This document shows positions 1-9,386 of a DNA stretch of 53,346 bases, piece after piece. How positions within the stretch are numbered: position 1 is the first letter of the stretch; the number at the start of each line of letters is the position of its first letter. The stretch covers positions 1-53,346 of the forward strand of contig NZ_CP024866.1 of the NCBI RefSeq assembly GCF_004136015.1, read 5' to 3'. The DNA comes from Pseudomonas sp. ACM7. GTDB lineage: Bacteria; Pseudomonadota; Gammaproteobacteria; Pseudomonadales; Pseudomonadaceae. The notes beneath the pieces were generated by a model. The model searched no databases and was not told the origin of the DNA. It was given only the letters and a program-made list of their open reading frames with translations. A program made the position numbers and the translations under genes.

Positions 1-2
1 GA

Positions 3-704
3 TCAAGCAGTGGTGATGCTAACAGTACCGCCCTGGCGGTAACCCGCCCTATGCTGAGCGTGACTTGGACCGGCGCTGCCGGCACCCCGGTCGACGGTTC
101 GCACACCATCACGGCGGCCCCCATCAGCAGTATCGGTCTTGAGATTCCGGTACCGGTGTCGGTGATTGCCTTTAACCTGGGCAAGCCGGTCACCATCAGC
201 TACACCGTTACGCGCAACGGCCAATCGCAACCCTCGCAACCCTTTTCGCTGAACGTGCAGAGCATTCCCAACCAGGATGGCGCCTTGCCCACGCCGGCCA
301 TCGACCGTGCGGTGGGCAACGTGCTGGACGTTAACAGCCTGGTAGGCACCGAGTATCTGCGGGTGGCTCAATGGCCCTTCCAACTGTCAGGGCAGCGAGT
401 CTGGCTGCGCTATGACGGCATCCTGGATAACGGCGCACCGACCGAGCAGGTCGTCTGGGCCGGTGTGCCGCATGCTTCGACGTCAGGGCCGATCTCGCTG
501 GCCCCCAGGGACTGGCTGAAAACGCTCCAGGATCGCGAACTTGATCTGATCAAGGGTCTCGATGCCCTGACTCGAGCGTGCGGCCTCCATGATGTCGGCC
601 TCGATCAATCGCGCGAGGCGCAGGCGTTATTGCAGCACCTTGCCGTTCTCGAGGATGATCGTCGGCCCGCCATCGATCAACTGCGATATCCATTGCGAGG
701 GTAA
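3..704 (+). CDS. C-terminal part of a large Ig-like/surface-type protein (5' truncated by window)
   Basis: The frame is open from the first bases of the window, so the gene starts upstream; the first internal ATG is at 51. About residues 1-180 of the visible part are rich in T, S, V, G and P with beta-strand-like blocks ([27 protein letters not shown]). This is the style of repeated Ig-like/adhesin modules in very large Pseudomonas proteins; the repeat unit itself cannot be judged from one copy. The last ~45 codons (from ~570) lose this character and become R/L/D/Q-rich. On the opposite strand, 627-704 reads as a protein-like tail ([20 protein letters not shown] then stop). The present 3' end may therefore result from a rearrangement or frameshift, and the native C-terminus may be lost. 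The small gene at 727 follows after 22 bp. Function is unknown. Confidence 0.55.
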   Translation, partial: SSSGDANSTALAVTRPMLSVTWTGAAGTPVDGSHTITAAPISSIGLEIPVPVSVIAFNLGKPVTISYTVTRNGQSQPSQPFSLNVQSIPNQDGALPTPAIDRAVGNVLDVNSLVGTEYLRVAQWPFQLSGQRVWLRYDGILDNGAPTEQVVWAGVPHASTSGPISLAPRDWLKTLQDRELDLIKGLDALTRACGLHDVGLDQSREAQALLQHLAVLEDDRRPAIDQLRYPLRG

Positions 705-726
705 TCTCAAGAATCGAGGATAGGGA

Positions 727-1350
727 ATGAGTATTTTCAGTCGAATAAAAACTTTCGTAAGACGTGGCCAGGCAGAGCAAGTTGCCGGCTACTCCATACC
801 AGAGTTGAAGTCGGTTTTTGCTGAGCCTCTATCACGCCTCCCTCGGTCTCTGACCGACTATCCGCAAGGGGTATCTTTGGACGATATCGGTATCTCGGCC
901 TATTACTCTGCTTTCTTAATCGGCAATGAAGACGCTCATAACTTTTCGGCACTCGTCGAATCGAATTTCAGGTTAAAGTCTGAAAAGCCATTCAACGACC
1001 TTCCCGTAAAACGTTACTCAGATATCCGAGAAAACAACCACCTGGTCTATTTCAGATCCGACGGAGAATTTAACTCAACAACGATCCGGATGGTTACGAA
1101 CAGCGTCGAATTCCTGAACATCATTCAGCTTGAGAAATTGGCCGTTCCGCCACCCTGGATAGCGTTTGAGGGGTACAACCCTTTGTGGTGGGGAGGTGAT
1201 ATGCAAGGCGCTCAGGGTTACTACAACGACAACTACTTCTGGCCGTTCTTTATTGATTTAAGCGGAGCAGAAAGGGAAATTTATTACGCAAGGTTCGACG
1301 CGCCGAATGAATGGATAAATAGCTTGAAATTGATATACGACGTTGAATGA
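727..1350 (+). CDS. Small cytosolic hypothetical protein, possible immunity protein
   Basis: A 207-residue protein with no signal peptide or membrane segment. It is acidic and aromatic-rich, with tryptophan/tyrosine clusters in the C-terminal third (PPPWIAFEGYNPLWWGG, YYNDNYFWPFFIDL). I do not recognise a named family. The ATG at 727 has GGATAGGG just upstream as ribosome-binding site. The gene is more AT-rich than its neighbours and follows the end of a very large Ig-like protein by 22 bp. Small, AT-rich, aromatic, orphan genes in this position are often immunity proteins for polymorphic toxins, but no toxin domain is visible in the partial gene upstream. The immunity role is inference from context. 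That this is a real coding gene is well supported by length and start signals. Confidence 0.6.
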   Translation: MSIFSRIKTFVRRGQAEQVAGYSIPELKSVFAEPLSRLPRSLTDYPQGVSLDDIGISAYYSAFLIGNEDAHNFSALVESNFRLKSEKPFNDLPVKRYSDIRENNHLVYFRSDGEFNSTTIRMVTNSVEFLNIIQLEKLAVPPPWIAFEGYNPLWWGGDMQGAQGYYNDNYFWPFFIDLSGAEREIYYARFDAPNEWINSLKLIYDVE

Positions 1351-1364
1351 TCGTTTACCTTTCT

Positions 1365-1407
1365 GGGGCCGCTTCGCAGCCCAACGGGGGCAAGCCCCCT
1401 CGCCACA
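1365..1407. repeat. REP palindrome, GGGGGCTTGCCCCC type
   Basis: Read on the minus strand, this carries TGTGGCGAGGGGGCTTGCC followed by CCCGTTGGGCTGCGAAG, the standard form of a REP element common between genes in the P. fluorescens group. The core is a GGGGGC/GCCCCC hairpin. It lies between the stop of the 727-1350 gene and the mqo terminator. It is a single copy, not a facing pair. Confidence 0.75.
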
Positions 1408-1460
1408 AAAACTCGTCAGCCTTAGCATTTCGTAATCTGCAAGATCGAATTGCGGACACA

Positions 1461-1498
1461 AAAAAGCCCACTGACCGTCACCGATCCAGTGGGCTTTT
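1461..1498 (-). terminator. Bidirectional Rho-independent terminator
   Basis: The arms AAAAGCCCACTG and CAGTGGGCTTTT form a perfect 12-bp stem around a 12-base loop. A-rich and T-rich ends make it usable from both sides. It lies 15 bp beyond the mqo stop codon on the minus strand and also closes the converging plus-strand genes. Confidence 0.85.
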
Positions 1499-1512
1499 GA
1501 TCAGGCCTCTAG

Positions 1513-3159
1513 TTACAGAGCCATATCAGTAGCAGCATTAGCTTTTGGCGCCTTAGCCGGAGCAGCCGGAGCAGCAGCCGGAGCCACCATCTGACCAATC
1601 GCCGGCGGCGGAGTGAGCTGCAACACCTTGGCGGTGTAAGCCCACTCCTCAGCCACTTTCTCAGGGCTGCCATTCAACTGAGTGCCATAGCTAGGCACGA
1701 TCTGGTGCAGCTTTTCCTGCCAGGCTGGCGAAGCCACCTTGTCCTTGAACACTTTCTGCAGCACGGTCAGCATGATCGGTGCAGCAGTCGAAGCGCCCGG
1801 CGATGCGCCAAGCAGACCAGCAATGGTGCCGTCTTGCGAAGCAACAATCTCAGTACCCAACTTCAGCACGCCACCAGCGGCTTCATCACGCTTGATGATT
1901 TGCACGCGCTGGCCGGCTTGCCACAGGCGCCAATCTTCGGCTTTGGCGTTCGGGAAGTATTCTTTCAGGGCGTTGAGGCGGTCTTCGTCAGACAGCATCA
2001 GTTGGCCAGCCAGGTACTCGACCAGCGGGTATTCCTTGATGCCGACTTTGGTCATTGGCCACACGTTGTGCGTGGTAGTAGTGGTCAGCAGGTCCAGGTA
2101 TGAGCCTTCTTTCAGGAACTTGGTGCTGAAGGTCGCGAATGGGCCAAACAGGATGACGCGCTTGCCGTCCAGGACACGGGTGTCCAGGTGCGGAACCGAC
2201 ATTGGCGGTGCGCCAACGGAGGCTTTGCCGTAGGCCTTGGCCAGGTGCTGCTCGGCGATGGTCGGGTTCTCGGTCACGAGGAACGAGCCGCCTACCGGGA
2301 AGCCTGCGTATTCCTTGGCCTCAGGAATGCCGGACTTCTGCAGCAGGTGCAGTGCACCGCCGCCCGCGCCGATGAAGACGAACTTGGCGTCTGTTTCGGT
2401 TTTGGTGCCGTCTTTCAGGTTTTTGTAGCTGACGCGCCAGCTGCCGTCTGCGTTCTTGGTGATGTCTTGCACTTCGCTAGACAGCTTCAAGTCGAACTTC
2501 GGCGTGGTTTGCAGGTGCGCGACGAATTGGCGGGTGATCTCGCCAAAGTTCATGTCGGTACCGATCGGGCTCCAGGTGGCCGCGACTTTTTGGGTCGGGT
2601 CACGCCCTTCCATCATCAGCGGAACCCACTTCTTGATCACAGCCGGGTCTTCGGAGTACTGCATACCGGCGAACAGCGGGCTCGCTTGCAGGGCTTCGTA
2701 GCGCTTTTTCAGGAACTTGATGTTGTCATCGCCCCACACAAAGCTCATGTGTGGCGTGGAGTTGATGAACGAACGCGGGTTCTTCAGCACGCCTTGCTGA
2801 ACCTGCCAGGCCCAGAACTGACGGGAGATCTGGAAGGCTTCGTTGATTTCAACGGCTTTCGGGATCTGAACGTTGCCTTTATCGTCTTCCGGGGTGTAGT
2901 TCAACTCGGCCAGGGCGGAGTGACCGGTACCGGCGTTGTTCCAGCCATTGGAGCTTTCCAGGGCGACGCCGTCGAGGCGCTCGACCATTTCCATCGACAT
3001 ACCCGGTTCCAGCTCATTGAGCCAGACACCGAGGGTCGCGCTCATGATGCCGCCGCCGATGAGCAGCACATCGACTTTCTTTGCCTCTTCCGCTTGCGCG
3101 GACGCGATCCCCATCGACAAAGCCAGCCCCAGCAGGGCCGTGTTCATTTTTTTAAACAT
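1513..3159 (-). CDS. mqo: Malate:quinone oxidoreductase with N-terminal signal-like segment
   Basis: FAD-dependent, membrane-associated oxidation of malate to oxaloacetate with electrons passed to quinone, a TCA-cycle step. The dinucleotide-binding motif [19 protein letters not shown] lies at about residues 30-48, followed by the family signatures [20 protein letters not shown] and, near the C-terminus, [18 protein letters not shown] basic-hydrophobic leader ([23 protein letters not shown]) precedes the FAD domain. Such a leader occurs in a subset of Pseudomonas Mqo proteins, and where the enzyme resides is uncertain. I chose the ATG at 3159 because AGGTG sits 6 bases upstream; a GTG three codons earlier is less likely. 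The length of 548 residues is slightly above the usual ~500, owing to the leader and an Ala/Pro/Lys-rich tail. It is monocistronic, with a strong terminator 15 bp after the stop. Confidence 0.95.
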   Translation of the reverse strand: MFKKMNTALLGLALSMGIASAQAEEAKKVDVLLIGGGIMSATLGVWLNELEPGMSMEMVERLDGVALESSNGWNNAGTGHSALAELNYTPEDDKGNVQIPKAVEINEAFQISRQFWAWQVQQGVLKNPRSFINSTPHMSFVWGDDNIKFLKKRYEALQASPLFAGMQYSEDPAVIKKWVPLMMEGRDPTQKVAATWSPIGTDMNFGEITRQFVAHLQTTPKFDLKLSSEVQDITKNADGSWRVSYKNLKDGTKTETDAKFVFIGAGGGALHLLQKSGIPEAKEYAGFPVGGSFLVTENPTIAEQHLAKAYGKASVGAPPMSVPHLDTRVLDGKRVILFGPFATFSTKFLKEGSYLDLLTTTTTHNVWPMTKVGIKEYPLVEYLAGQLMLSDEDRLNALKEYFPNAKAEDWRLWQAGQRVQIIKRDEAAGGVLKLGTEIVASQDGTIAGLLGASPGASTAAPIMLTVLQKVFKDKVASPAWQEKLHQIVPSYGTQLNGSPEKVAEEWAYTAKVLQLTPPPAIGQMVAPAAAPAAPAKAPKANAATDMAL

Positions 3160-3545
3160 GTGTAGCACCTATGATAAAACGCCATCCGCCCTTCCATCCT
3201 CATGCATGAGGCCCCCTGGTTCACGGCATGCAGGCAGCATGCTGTGGGTTGCGCACTGATCAGGATTGGAGGGTGGGCACACAAGGCCGACTTATGCATC
3301 GACCTCAGTTTATATGTCCCTACTGAACTGACTTTTTATCATTATTGGCTTCAGCTACTTGAGCGACAGTGATTCTGTTGGCGCGTCTCGAGAACGCGCA
3401 AACTGAATAGGTCAAAGCAAGTTGGGGCGAAGAATATCACGACCGGGCAAACCCGCGCGTCTGTTCCCGACTTGATAGTCCGGGCACGAGCGCTGAGCCC
3501 ACTATACTCATCGTGATTTTCTCGACGAGCCTGCGAGGAGCAGTC
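3160..3545. promoter_or_regulatory. Divergent intergenic region mqo / ilvD
   Basis: About 385 bp separate the two divergent start codons. It contains a TATACT hexamer at 3503-3508, 37 bp before the ilvD start. The nearest -35-like TTGATA (3472-3477) is 25 bp away, too far for a normal sigma-70 pair, so only the -10 element is plausible. No known operator was recognised on the mqo side. Confidence 0.35.
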
Positions 3546-5228
3546 ATGAGCGACAAAACCGATTTGCGCAAATATTCCTCCCAAGTGGTCGACGGCGTGG
3601 AACGCGCGCCGGGACGATCCATGCTGCGCGCAGTGGGTTTCACGGACGAGGACTTCAAGAAACCGCAGATCGGCATCGCCTCCACCTGGGCGATGGTCAC
3701 GCCCTGCAACATGCACATCGACAAGCTGGCGATTGAAGCCGAAAAAGGCGCGAATGCCGCTGGCGCCAAGGGCGTCATTTTCAACACGATCACAATTTCC
3801 GACGGCATCGCCAACGGCACTGAAGGCATGAAGTATTCGCTGGTGTCGCGGGAAGTGATCGCCGATTCCATTGAAGTCGTGGCCGGCTGCGAAGGCTTTG
3901 ACGGCCTGGTGACCGTGGGCGGTTGTGACAAGAACATGCCGGGCTGCCTGATCGGCATGGCGCGGCTGAATCGCCCGTCCATTTTCGTCTATGGCGGCAC
4001 CATCCGGCCGGGCGCTGGCCACACCGATATCATCTCCGTGTTCGAGGCCGTGGGTCAGCACGCGCGGGGGGATATCAGCGAGATTCAGGTCAAGCAAATC
4101 GAGGAAGTGGCGATTCCAGGCCCTGGTTCCTGCGGCGGCATGTACACCGCCAACACCATGGCTTCGGCAATTGAGGCGTTGGGCATGAGCCTGCCCGGTT
4201 CCAGCTCTCAGGACGCCGTCGGCAGCGACAAGGCGTCGGACAGTTTCCGCGCCGGTCAGCAGGTCATGGAGCTGCTCAAGCAAGACATCAAACCGCGCGA
4301 CATCATGACCCGCAAGGCCTTTGAAAATGCGATCCGGGTGGTGATCGCCCTCGCCGGCTCGACCAATGCCGTGCTGCATCTTCTGGCCATGGCGCATGCC
4401 GTGGATGTCGAGCTGACGCTGGATGATTTCGTCGAGCTGGGCAAGGTGTCCCCGGTGGTGGCCGACCTGCGCCCCAGCGGTCAATACATGATGAGTGAAC
4501 TGGTGGCCATCGGCGGCATTCAGCCGCTGATGAAGCGCATGCTCGCCGCCGGCATGCTGCACGGCGATGCGCTGACGGTCACCGGCAAAACCCTGGCTGA
4601 AAACCTGGAAAACGTGCCCGACTATCCCGAGGGACAGGACGTGATCCTGCCCTTCGACCAACCGATAAAAAAAGACTCCCATTTGGTAGTGTTGCGCGGC
4701 AACCTTTCGCCCACCGGCGCCGTGGCCAAGATCACCGGCAAGGAAGGCTTGCGCTTTGAAGGCACAGCTCGTGTGTATCACGGCGAGGAAGGTGCGCTGG
4801 CCGGCATCCTCAACGGCGAAGTCAAGGCCGGCGATGTGATCGTGATCCGTTACGAAGGCCCAAAAGGTGGCCCCGGCATGCGCGAAATGCTCTCGCCGAC
4901 TTCGGCGGTGATGGGCAAAGGGCTGGGCAAGGACGTTGCCCTCATCACCGACGGCCGCTTCTCCGGCGGTTCACACGGGTTTGTGGTGGGCCATATCACG
5001 CCCGAAGCCTTTGATGGCGGGCCGATCGCGCTGATTGAAGACGGCGACAAGATCACCATCGATGCTGAAACACGGCAGATTTCGGTCGATGTTTCCGACG
5101 CCGAACTGGCCGAGCGCAAAACCCGCTGGGTGCGCCCGGAATCCAAGTACAAACGCGGTGTGTTGGCCAAGTACGCGAAGACCGTGTCCAGCGCCTCGGA
5201 AGGCGCCGTGACGGATAAATACCTCTAG
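3546..5228 (+). CDS. ilvD: Dihydroxy-acid dehydratase, short (560-residue) type
   Basis: Dehydrates 2,3-dihydroxy-isovalerate and its homologue to the 2-keto acids in valine/isoleucine synthesis. IlvD/Edd family. The cysteines expected to hold the Fe-S cluster lie in [20 protein letters not shown] and [14 protein letters not shown], and the C-terminal signature [19 protein letters not shown] is intact. The ATG at 3546 is chosen because GAGGAG lies 6-7 bases upstream and the protein then begins [12 protein letters not shown], the usual family N-terminus; an ATG at 3513 is in frame but has no such signal. Pseudomonas genomes commonly also have a ~612-residue IlvD, so this shorter form may be a second enzyme. 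That cannot be checked here. Confidence 0.93.
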   Translation: MSDKTDLRKYSSQVVDGVERAPGRSMLRAVGFTDEDFKKPQIGIASTWAMVTPCNMHIDKLAIEAEKGANAAGAKGVIFNTITISDGIANGTEGMKYSLVSREVIADSIEVVAGCEGFDGLVTVGGCDKNMPGCLIGMARLNRPSIFVYGGTIRPGAGHTDIISVFEAVGQHARGDISEIQVKQIEEVAIPGPGSCGGMYTANTMASAIEALGMSLPGSSSQDAVGSDKASDSFRAGQQVMELLKQDIKPRDIMTRKAFENAIRVVIALAGSTNAVLHLLAMAHAVDVELTLDDFVELGKVSPVVADLRPSGQYMMSELVAIGGIQPLMKRMLAAGMLHGDALTVTGKTLAENLENVPDYPEGQDVILPFDQPIKKDSHLVVLRGNLSPTGAVAKITGKEGLRFEGTARVYHGEEGALAGILNGEVKAGDVIVIRYEGPKGGPGMREMLSPTSAVMGKGLGKDVALITDGRFSGGSHGFVVGHITPEAFDGGPIALIEDGDKITIDAETRQISVDVSDAELAERKTRWVRPESKYKRGVLAKYAKTVSSASEGAVTDKYL

Positions 5229-5230
5229 AT

Positions 5231-5324
5231 CAAAAGATCGCAGGCTGCGCCAGCTCCTACATCGATCGCGTACGTCTCGGATGTACGCGAATCCCGTAGG
5301 AGCTGCCGAAGGCTGCGATCTTTT
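5231..5324. repeat. Facing pair of REP elements (BIME), GATCGCAGGCTGCG type
   Basis: Two REP copies face each other: CAAAAGATCGCAGGCTGCG at the left, and GTAGGAGCTGCCGAAGGCTG then CGATCTTTT at the right, with ~30 bp between. The pair can fold into a long hairpin ending in T residues. It lies in the 105 bp between the convergent ilvD and chemoreceptor genes and may also act as their terminator. Confidence 0.85.
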
Positions 5325-5333
5325 AGCCCCGCA

Positions 5334-6947
5334 TCAAAGCCGAAACCGATCCACCGACTGCGACAGCTTGCCCGCCAGGGTGGACAACTCATCGGTGGTC
5401 GAGGCGGTCCGGCCGATGATCTTGCTGTTGCCTTCGGACATGCCGGCAATCATTTCGACCTGATGGGCGATTTCATTGCTGGCCAGGCTCTGCTCACCGA
5501 TGGTGCGGGTGATGTCGTTGACCAGTTGCGTGGTGTTCAGCGTGGCGTCGAGGATTTCGCGGATGGCGCGCTCGACGTCGGCGGTCACGGCCATGCCTTT
5601 GTCGACCTGCGCCACACCCGCCTCCATGCTGGTCACTGCCTCGCGGGTGCTTTGCTGGATGCGTGACACCATCGTGGCAATTTCCTGGGTGGAGGCGCTG
5701 GTGCGTCCTGCCAGGCTTCGCACTTCGTCGGCCACCACGGCAAACCCACGCCCTTGCTCACCGGCACGAGCGGCTTCGATCGCGGCGTTGAGCGCCAGCA
5801 GGTTGGTTTGATCGGCGATGCCCTTGATCACCTGAATGATGCTGAAAATCCCTTCGGACTCCTTGTCCAGCGTGCGGATCACCTGGGCCGATTGCTGCGC
5901 CGAACGCGCAATACCGTCCATGTCGTTGACCACCTGATGGATCACACGACCGCCATCCTTGGCCAGTGCCTCGGCCTGATTGGCCATGTTCAATGCGCGC
6001 TCGGCATGCCGGGTGATTTCCTCGATGCTCGCGGTCATTTCGCTGGCCGCCGCCGCCATGGTGCTGGCGGCTACGCTTTGTTGCTGGCTGCTACCGGCCA
6101 CTTCGTGGCAGCCACTGCTCAATTGCTCACTCATGCCGCTCACGCCGTGGGCGTTGCTGCGCACGACTTCGATCATGGCGCGCAGGTCGCGCTGCATGGT
6201 CGCGAGGCTGCGAATCAGCGCGCTCGCTTCGTCGTTGTGTGTGGGCTCGACAATCGGCTCGCTCAGGTTGCCATGGGCGATGCTGTCGGCGATGCGGCTG
6301 GCGGTTTGCAACGGCCCCATGATGCTCAGCATCACCGAGCGCCCCTGGGCCAGCAGCAATAACAGGCTGGCAATCAGGACGCCGCCGAGGGTGAAATTGG
6401 CGTTACTGATGACTTTCTGAGTGCCGACACTGGTCTGTTGGGTATTGGTTTCGATCAGTTCGCTGAGGGCGGCCATCTGATCTTCCAGCTGGCTGAATAC
6501 GCTACTGAAACTGCCCAGTTGTTGTTGCGCGGCCTCCGGATTTTCCAGCGCCAGCGCGACGATGCGTTCGGCTGCGCTGATGTAGGTATCGAGGCTGGGC
6601 TTGATCTTGTTCAGGCCCGCTTTAAGGGTGTCGTTGACCGGCAGTTTGAGGTTTTCACCGAGCATTTCACGAAAATGCGCCGCATGTTCCTCGGTGGAAC
6701 TGCGCACCTCGGCTTTGCTGCTGGTGCTTTTACCCAACCCGACCAGCATCGCCGACAGCACGTCGGCGCGTAACGCGTCGTGCATCATGTCGGCTTCAAG
6801 GTGATTGCGCAGCACGGCCATACTGACCTCGTTGTCATTCACCGCCTCAGCCATCTGGGTGTTTCCCAGGTAACTGACCAGACTCATGATCAACGCGGTA
6901 ATCAGCCCGGTGCCAATCAGCAGAATCAAACGTAATTTTATGGACAC
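5334..6947 (-). CDS. Methyl-accepting chemotaxis protein
   Basis: Inner-membrane chemoreceptor of 537 residues. TM1 spans about residues 7-28, and a periplasmic helical sensor of ~150 residues follows at 31-184 (four-helix-bundle style, no PAS/Cache hallmarks). TM2 spans 185-202, then a HAMP domain to ~257 and a cytoplasmic signalling coiled coil. The hairpin tip carries the near-invariant stretch [20 protein letters not shown] followed by [17 protein letters not shown]. There is no C-terminal NWETF-like CheR-docking pentapeptide. The start is a GTG at 6947 preceded by AGAGGA. The ligand cannot be deduced. It stands alone with no che genes beside it, as usual for pseudomonad receptors. Confidence 0.93.
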   Translation of the reverse strand: MSIKLRLILLIGTGLITALIMSLVSYLGNTQMAEAVNDNEVSMAVLRNHLEADMMHDALRADVLSAMLVGLGKSTSSKAEVRSSTEEHAAHFREMLGENLKLPVNDTLKAGLNKIKPSLDTYISAAERIVALALENPEAAQQQLGSFSSVFSQLEDQMAALSELIETNTQQTSVGTQKVISNANFTLGGVLIASLLLLLAQGRSVMLSIMGPLQTASRIADSIAHGNLSEPIVEPTHNDEASALIRSLATMQRDLRAMIEVVRSNAHGVSGMSEQLSSGCHEVAGSSQQQSVAASTMAAAASEMTASIEEITRHAERALNMANQAEALAKDGGRVIHQVVNDMDGIARSAQQSAQVIRTLDKESEGIFSIIQVIKGIADQTNLLALNAAIEAARAGEQGRGFAVVADEVRSLAGRTSASTQEIATMVSRIQQSTREAVTSMEAGVAQVDKGMAVTADVERAIREILDATLNTTQLVNDITRTIGEQSLASNEIAHQVEMIAGMSEGNSKIIGRTASTTDELSTLAGKLSQSVDRFRL

Positions 6948-7111
6948 TCTGTGGATCCTCTCTCAGCACGTTTGTCAGTGGCGTAAAGCCAACTGCGGAT
7001 TGGTTTGCTGAAAAGGTTATCGACTGGCACGAGTGGTTATTGAAGCGGATATCCATACGCGCATGTCTTTACGACATGCGGTATGTTTTTTCGGTTTTGA
7101 GGGCGCCTGAA

Positions 7112-8059
7112 TCAGGCTGCAGAGAAGAAGTATCGCGTCAGGTGAAAGAAGATTGGTGCTGCGAAGCAAATCGAGTCCATCCGGTCGAGCATGCCGCCGT
7201 GACCTTTGATCATGGTTCCCCAGTCCTTGGCACTCAAACTGCGTTTGATCGCCGACATGACCAGACCACCGAGGAAGCCCATCACCACGATGACGAACGA
7301 CATCATCAGCGATTGCCAGAAGCTGAAGGGAGTCATCCAGAACATGCAGCCGCCAATCAGCGTTGCAGACAAGCCGCCACCGACCAGTCCTTCCACCGTT
7401 TTTGACGGACTCACCAGCGGCGCGACCTTGTGTTTGCCGAAGAGCTTGCCGAACACGTACTGCAACACGTCACTCAACTGAACGACGAACACCAGATAGA
7501 ACAGCAGCAGCGCGTTTTGGCCCGTGAATCCTTCCAGATCCAAAAGCAAAAGCGCGGGCGCATGGCTGATGCAATAAATGCAGATCATCACGCCCCACTG
7601 GATTTTTGCCGTCCTTTCCAGGAAGCCGTCAGTGTCCTGACTCAGCACCGCAATCGCCGGTAGCAGCAGGAATGAATACACCGGAATCAGCAGCGTGAAC
7701 ATCGAATACCAGTGAGTACCGATCAGAATGTATTGCAGCGGGATCAGGATGAAAAACGCCGAAAACAGGGCGTTATGATCACCCCGTCTGGTCGGTGTCA
7801 GGGTGATGAACTCCCTGAGCGCGAACAGTGAGATGAATCCGAACAGGACGACCGTTGCATTGCCGCCAAGCAGGTAGGAAGCGAAGAAGATGATGACCAT
7901 CCCCCACCAGGCATTCACGCGCTGATTGAGGTTTTCGATGGTCGAGACAGCGCCTTCCGTTTTGGCCCACCGGGCCAGCAATCGACCGGCCAGCGAAGCA
8001 ATCGCCAGCAAGCAGGCCAATCCAAAAAAGAACCACAAAAACTTTGCTTCAAGACTCAT
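7112..8059 (-). CDS. CdsA-like phosphatidate cytidylyltransferase (CTP transferase family)
   Basis: An integral membrane protein of 315 residues with about eight hydrophobic segments. It ends in the CdsA signature SLSAKDWGTMIKGHGGMLDR followed by MDS, with the conserved Asp residues for Mg-CTP. The SPSKTVEG motif of the family is also intact. Predicted reaction: CTP plus phosphatidate gives CDP-diacylglycerol. It is the last gene of a three-gene unit and overlaps the acyltransferase by ATGA. Since every pseudomonad needs a housekeeping cdsA near dxr/uppS, this is probably a second copy serving the adjacent CDP-alcohol transferase, in the manner of the E. coli YnbA/YnbB pair. The exact product is not determinable. 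Confidence 0.88.
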   Translation of the reverse strand: MSLEAKFLWFFFGLACLLAIASLAGRLLARWAKTEGAVSTIENLNQRVNAWWGMVIIFFASYLLGGNATVVLFGFISLFALREFITLTPTRRGDHNALFSAFFILIPLQYILIGTHWYSMFTLLIPVYSFLLLPAIAVLSQDTDGFLERTAKIQWGVMICIYCISHAPALLLLDLEGFTGQNALLLFYLVFVVQLSDVLQYVFGKLFGKHKVAPLVSPSKTVEGLVGGGLSATLIGGCMFWMTPFSFWQSLMMSFVIVVMGFLGGLVMSAIKRSLSAKDWGTMIKGHGGMLDRMDSICFAAPIFFHLTRYFFSAA

Positions 8060-8655
8060 TTCGACAGCCCCACAATGGCGTTACGCGCGCGTTCCAGAAA
8101 CACCTGTTTATCCTCGCCAGCAATCCTTTCCATCGGATTGCCGATACGGATCGTGCAGATGATCGGCAGAGGGACGTGTTTGCCTTTGGGCATGGAGCGA
8201 TGAAGGTTTTCCAGGTAGATTGGCACCAGGTCGACATCGGGGAAGGTCTCGGCCAGCCGGAAAAGACCTGATTTGAATTCCCCGGGCAGTGCCTCGGATG
8301 AGCGAGTGCCTTCCGGAAAGAAGATGATCGAATGCCCCGCCTGCACCACATCGAAAATGGGCTCCAGCGCGTTTTTACCGGGCGCCGGTTTACGGTCAAT
8401 CAGCACGGCATTCAGGCCTTTCTGGGAGATGTACGACAGAAACCGGTTCTTTCCCCAGTAATCGGCAGCGGCGATCGGCTTCACATTCAACCTGGCCTTG
8501 GGCGGCAGGGCCGCAATGATGGCCAAGGTGTCCATGTGACTGGTGTGATTGGCGAAATAGATTCGCTGACGCGTGAGATCCGGCGGGCTCTCCCACCTGG
8601 CCGTGACGCCAATCAGCAGTCGAAGAACAGAAATCAGCGCATTACTGATCCACAT
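8056..8655 (-). CDS. PlsC-like 1-acylglycerol-3-phosphate acyltransferase
   Basis: A 199-residue membrane-bound acyltransferase with the catalytic NHTSHMD box (NHx4D) at about residues 31-37 and the substrate-binding block FFPEGTRS near 115. It is predicted to place a second acyl chain on lysophosphatidate, yielding phosphatidate for the cytidylyltransferase encoded next. It starts with ATG at 8655, overlapping the upstream CDP-alcohol transferase by 14 bp, and its stop overlaps the following start by 4 bp, so the three proteins are translationally coupled. At 199 residues it is shorter than housekeeping PlsC (~245). Confidence 0.87.
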   Translation of the reverse strand: MWISNALISVLRLLIGVTARWESPPDLTRQRIYFANHTSHMDTLAIIAALPPKARLNVKPIAAADYWGKNRFLSYISQKGLNAVLIDRKPAPGKNALEPIFDVVQAGHSIIFFPEGTRSSEALPGEFKSGLFRLAETFPDVDLVPIYLENLHRSMPKGKHVPLPIICTIRIGNPMERIAGEDKQVFLERARNAIVGLSK

Positions 8656-9274
8656 GGTCGGTCCCCTTCAGCTGCCTAGCGATCGCCAGCGTTCGTGTGA
8701 CGCAGGTTGCGACTGAGCCAATGGCGATGACAGCCAGCGCGATCAACAGTATGTAGTGAGTGCCATAAACGTTTGCTTCGATGGCATTCAGCAGCAGTCC
8801 TGCGGTCATCACGGCCATTCGATGCTGCTTGGCCATAGGGCCGATGAAGGTCTGCTTGAGACCGATCGAGCCGCCGAACACCCTGACATAAGCAGTAAGT
8901 GCAGCGGCCAGGGCAGCGAACCATCCGAGGTCGGATTGGCCAATGGCATACCCCAACCCTACGATCAGCAGGCTGTCGGCAATCCGGTCCGGGAATTCGT
9001 TGTAGAGACTGCCGATGTCGGACTTCTTGCCACCCTCTATCGCCACCATCCCATCGAAGAGGTTGCACAGCAGGCGCAACTGAATACCGATCGCGCAGCA
9101 GATCGATCCAATGACACCGCTATCAATATTGAGCGCCACGACGCCGGCAAACGCGAAGGCGATGCTGGCGACGGAGATCTGATTGGGGGAAATGTCTCTT
9201 TTCACCAGAATGTCGGTGATGCGTTTTGCCCAGCCCGCAGAGCGCGTCTTGATGGGCCTTCTGTTGTCATCCAC
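8642..9274 (-). CDS. CDP-alcohol phosphatidyltransferase family protein, YnbA-like
   Basis: A 210-residue membrane protein. The CDP-alcohol motif region reads LLCNLFDGMVAIEGG followed by GSLYNEFPDRIAD. The DG and the last two Asp residues (DRIAD) are retained, whereas the first Asp of the canonical D-x2-DG is Asn and the Arg of AR is replaced, as I recall for YnbA-type members. Predicted to join CDP-diacylglycerol to an unknown alcohol. It starts with GTG at 9274 (the same reading gives no suitable ATG) with AGGGA upstream. It is the first gene of the three-gene lipid unit 9274 to 7112. Whether the product is a phospholipid or a modified headgroup is unknown. Confidence 0.85.
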   Translation of the reverse strand: MDDNRRPIKTRSAGWAKRITDILVKRDISPNQISVASIAFAFAGVVALNIDSGVIGSICCAIGIQLRLLCNLFDGMVAIEGGKKSDIGSLYNEFPDRIADSLLIVGLGYAIGQSDLGWFAALAAALTAYVRVFGGSIGLKQTFIGPMAKQHRMAVMTAGLLLNAIEANVYGTHYILLIALAVIAIGSVATCVTRTLAIARQLKGTDHVDQ

Positions 9275-9386
9275 TAGCCAATATCCCTATAAATGATGAG
9301 TTACTACATGTTGCATTGTAATGGCGAGTCGTGCCGACTACACCCGGCAATTGAAGACTTTGCTTCGGTTGTGGTCTTTGGTTTTT

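Noticed and set aside
3472..3508. TTGATA…TATACT promoter for ilvD
   Set aside because: The spacer is 25 bp, too long for a sigma-70 pair; only the -10 is plausible.
3351..4781. 476-codon minus-strand frame across ilvD
   Set aside because: Antisense to the well-supported ilvD; His/Gly/Arg-rich composition typical of shadow frames.
7060..7081. GCATGTC-TTTAC-GACATGC hairpin as terminator of the lipid trio
   Set aside because: No T-tract in the required direction; the stem is short. It might be an operator instead, with no evidence.
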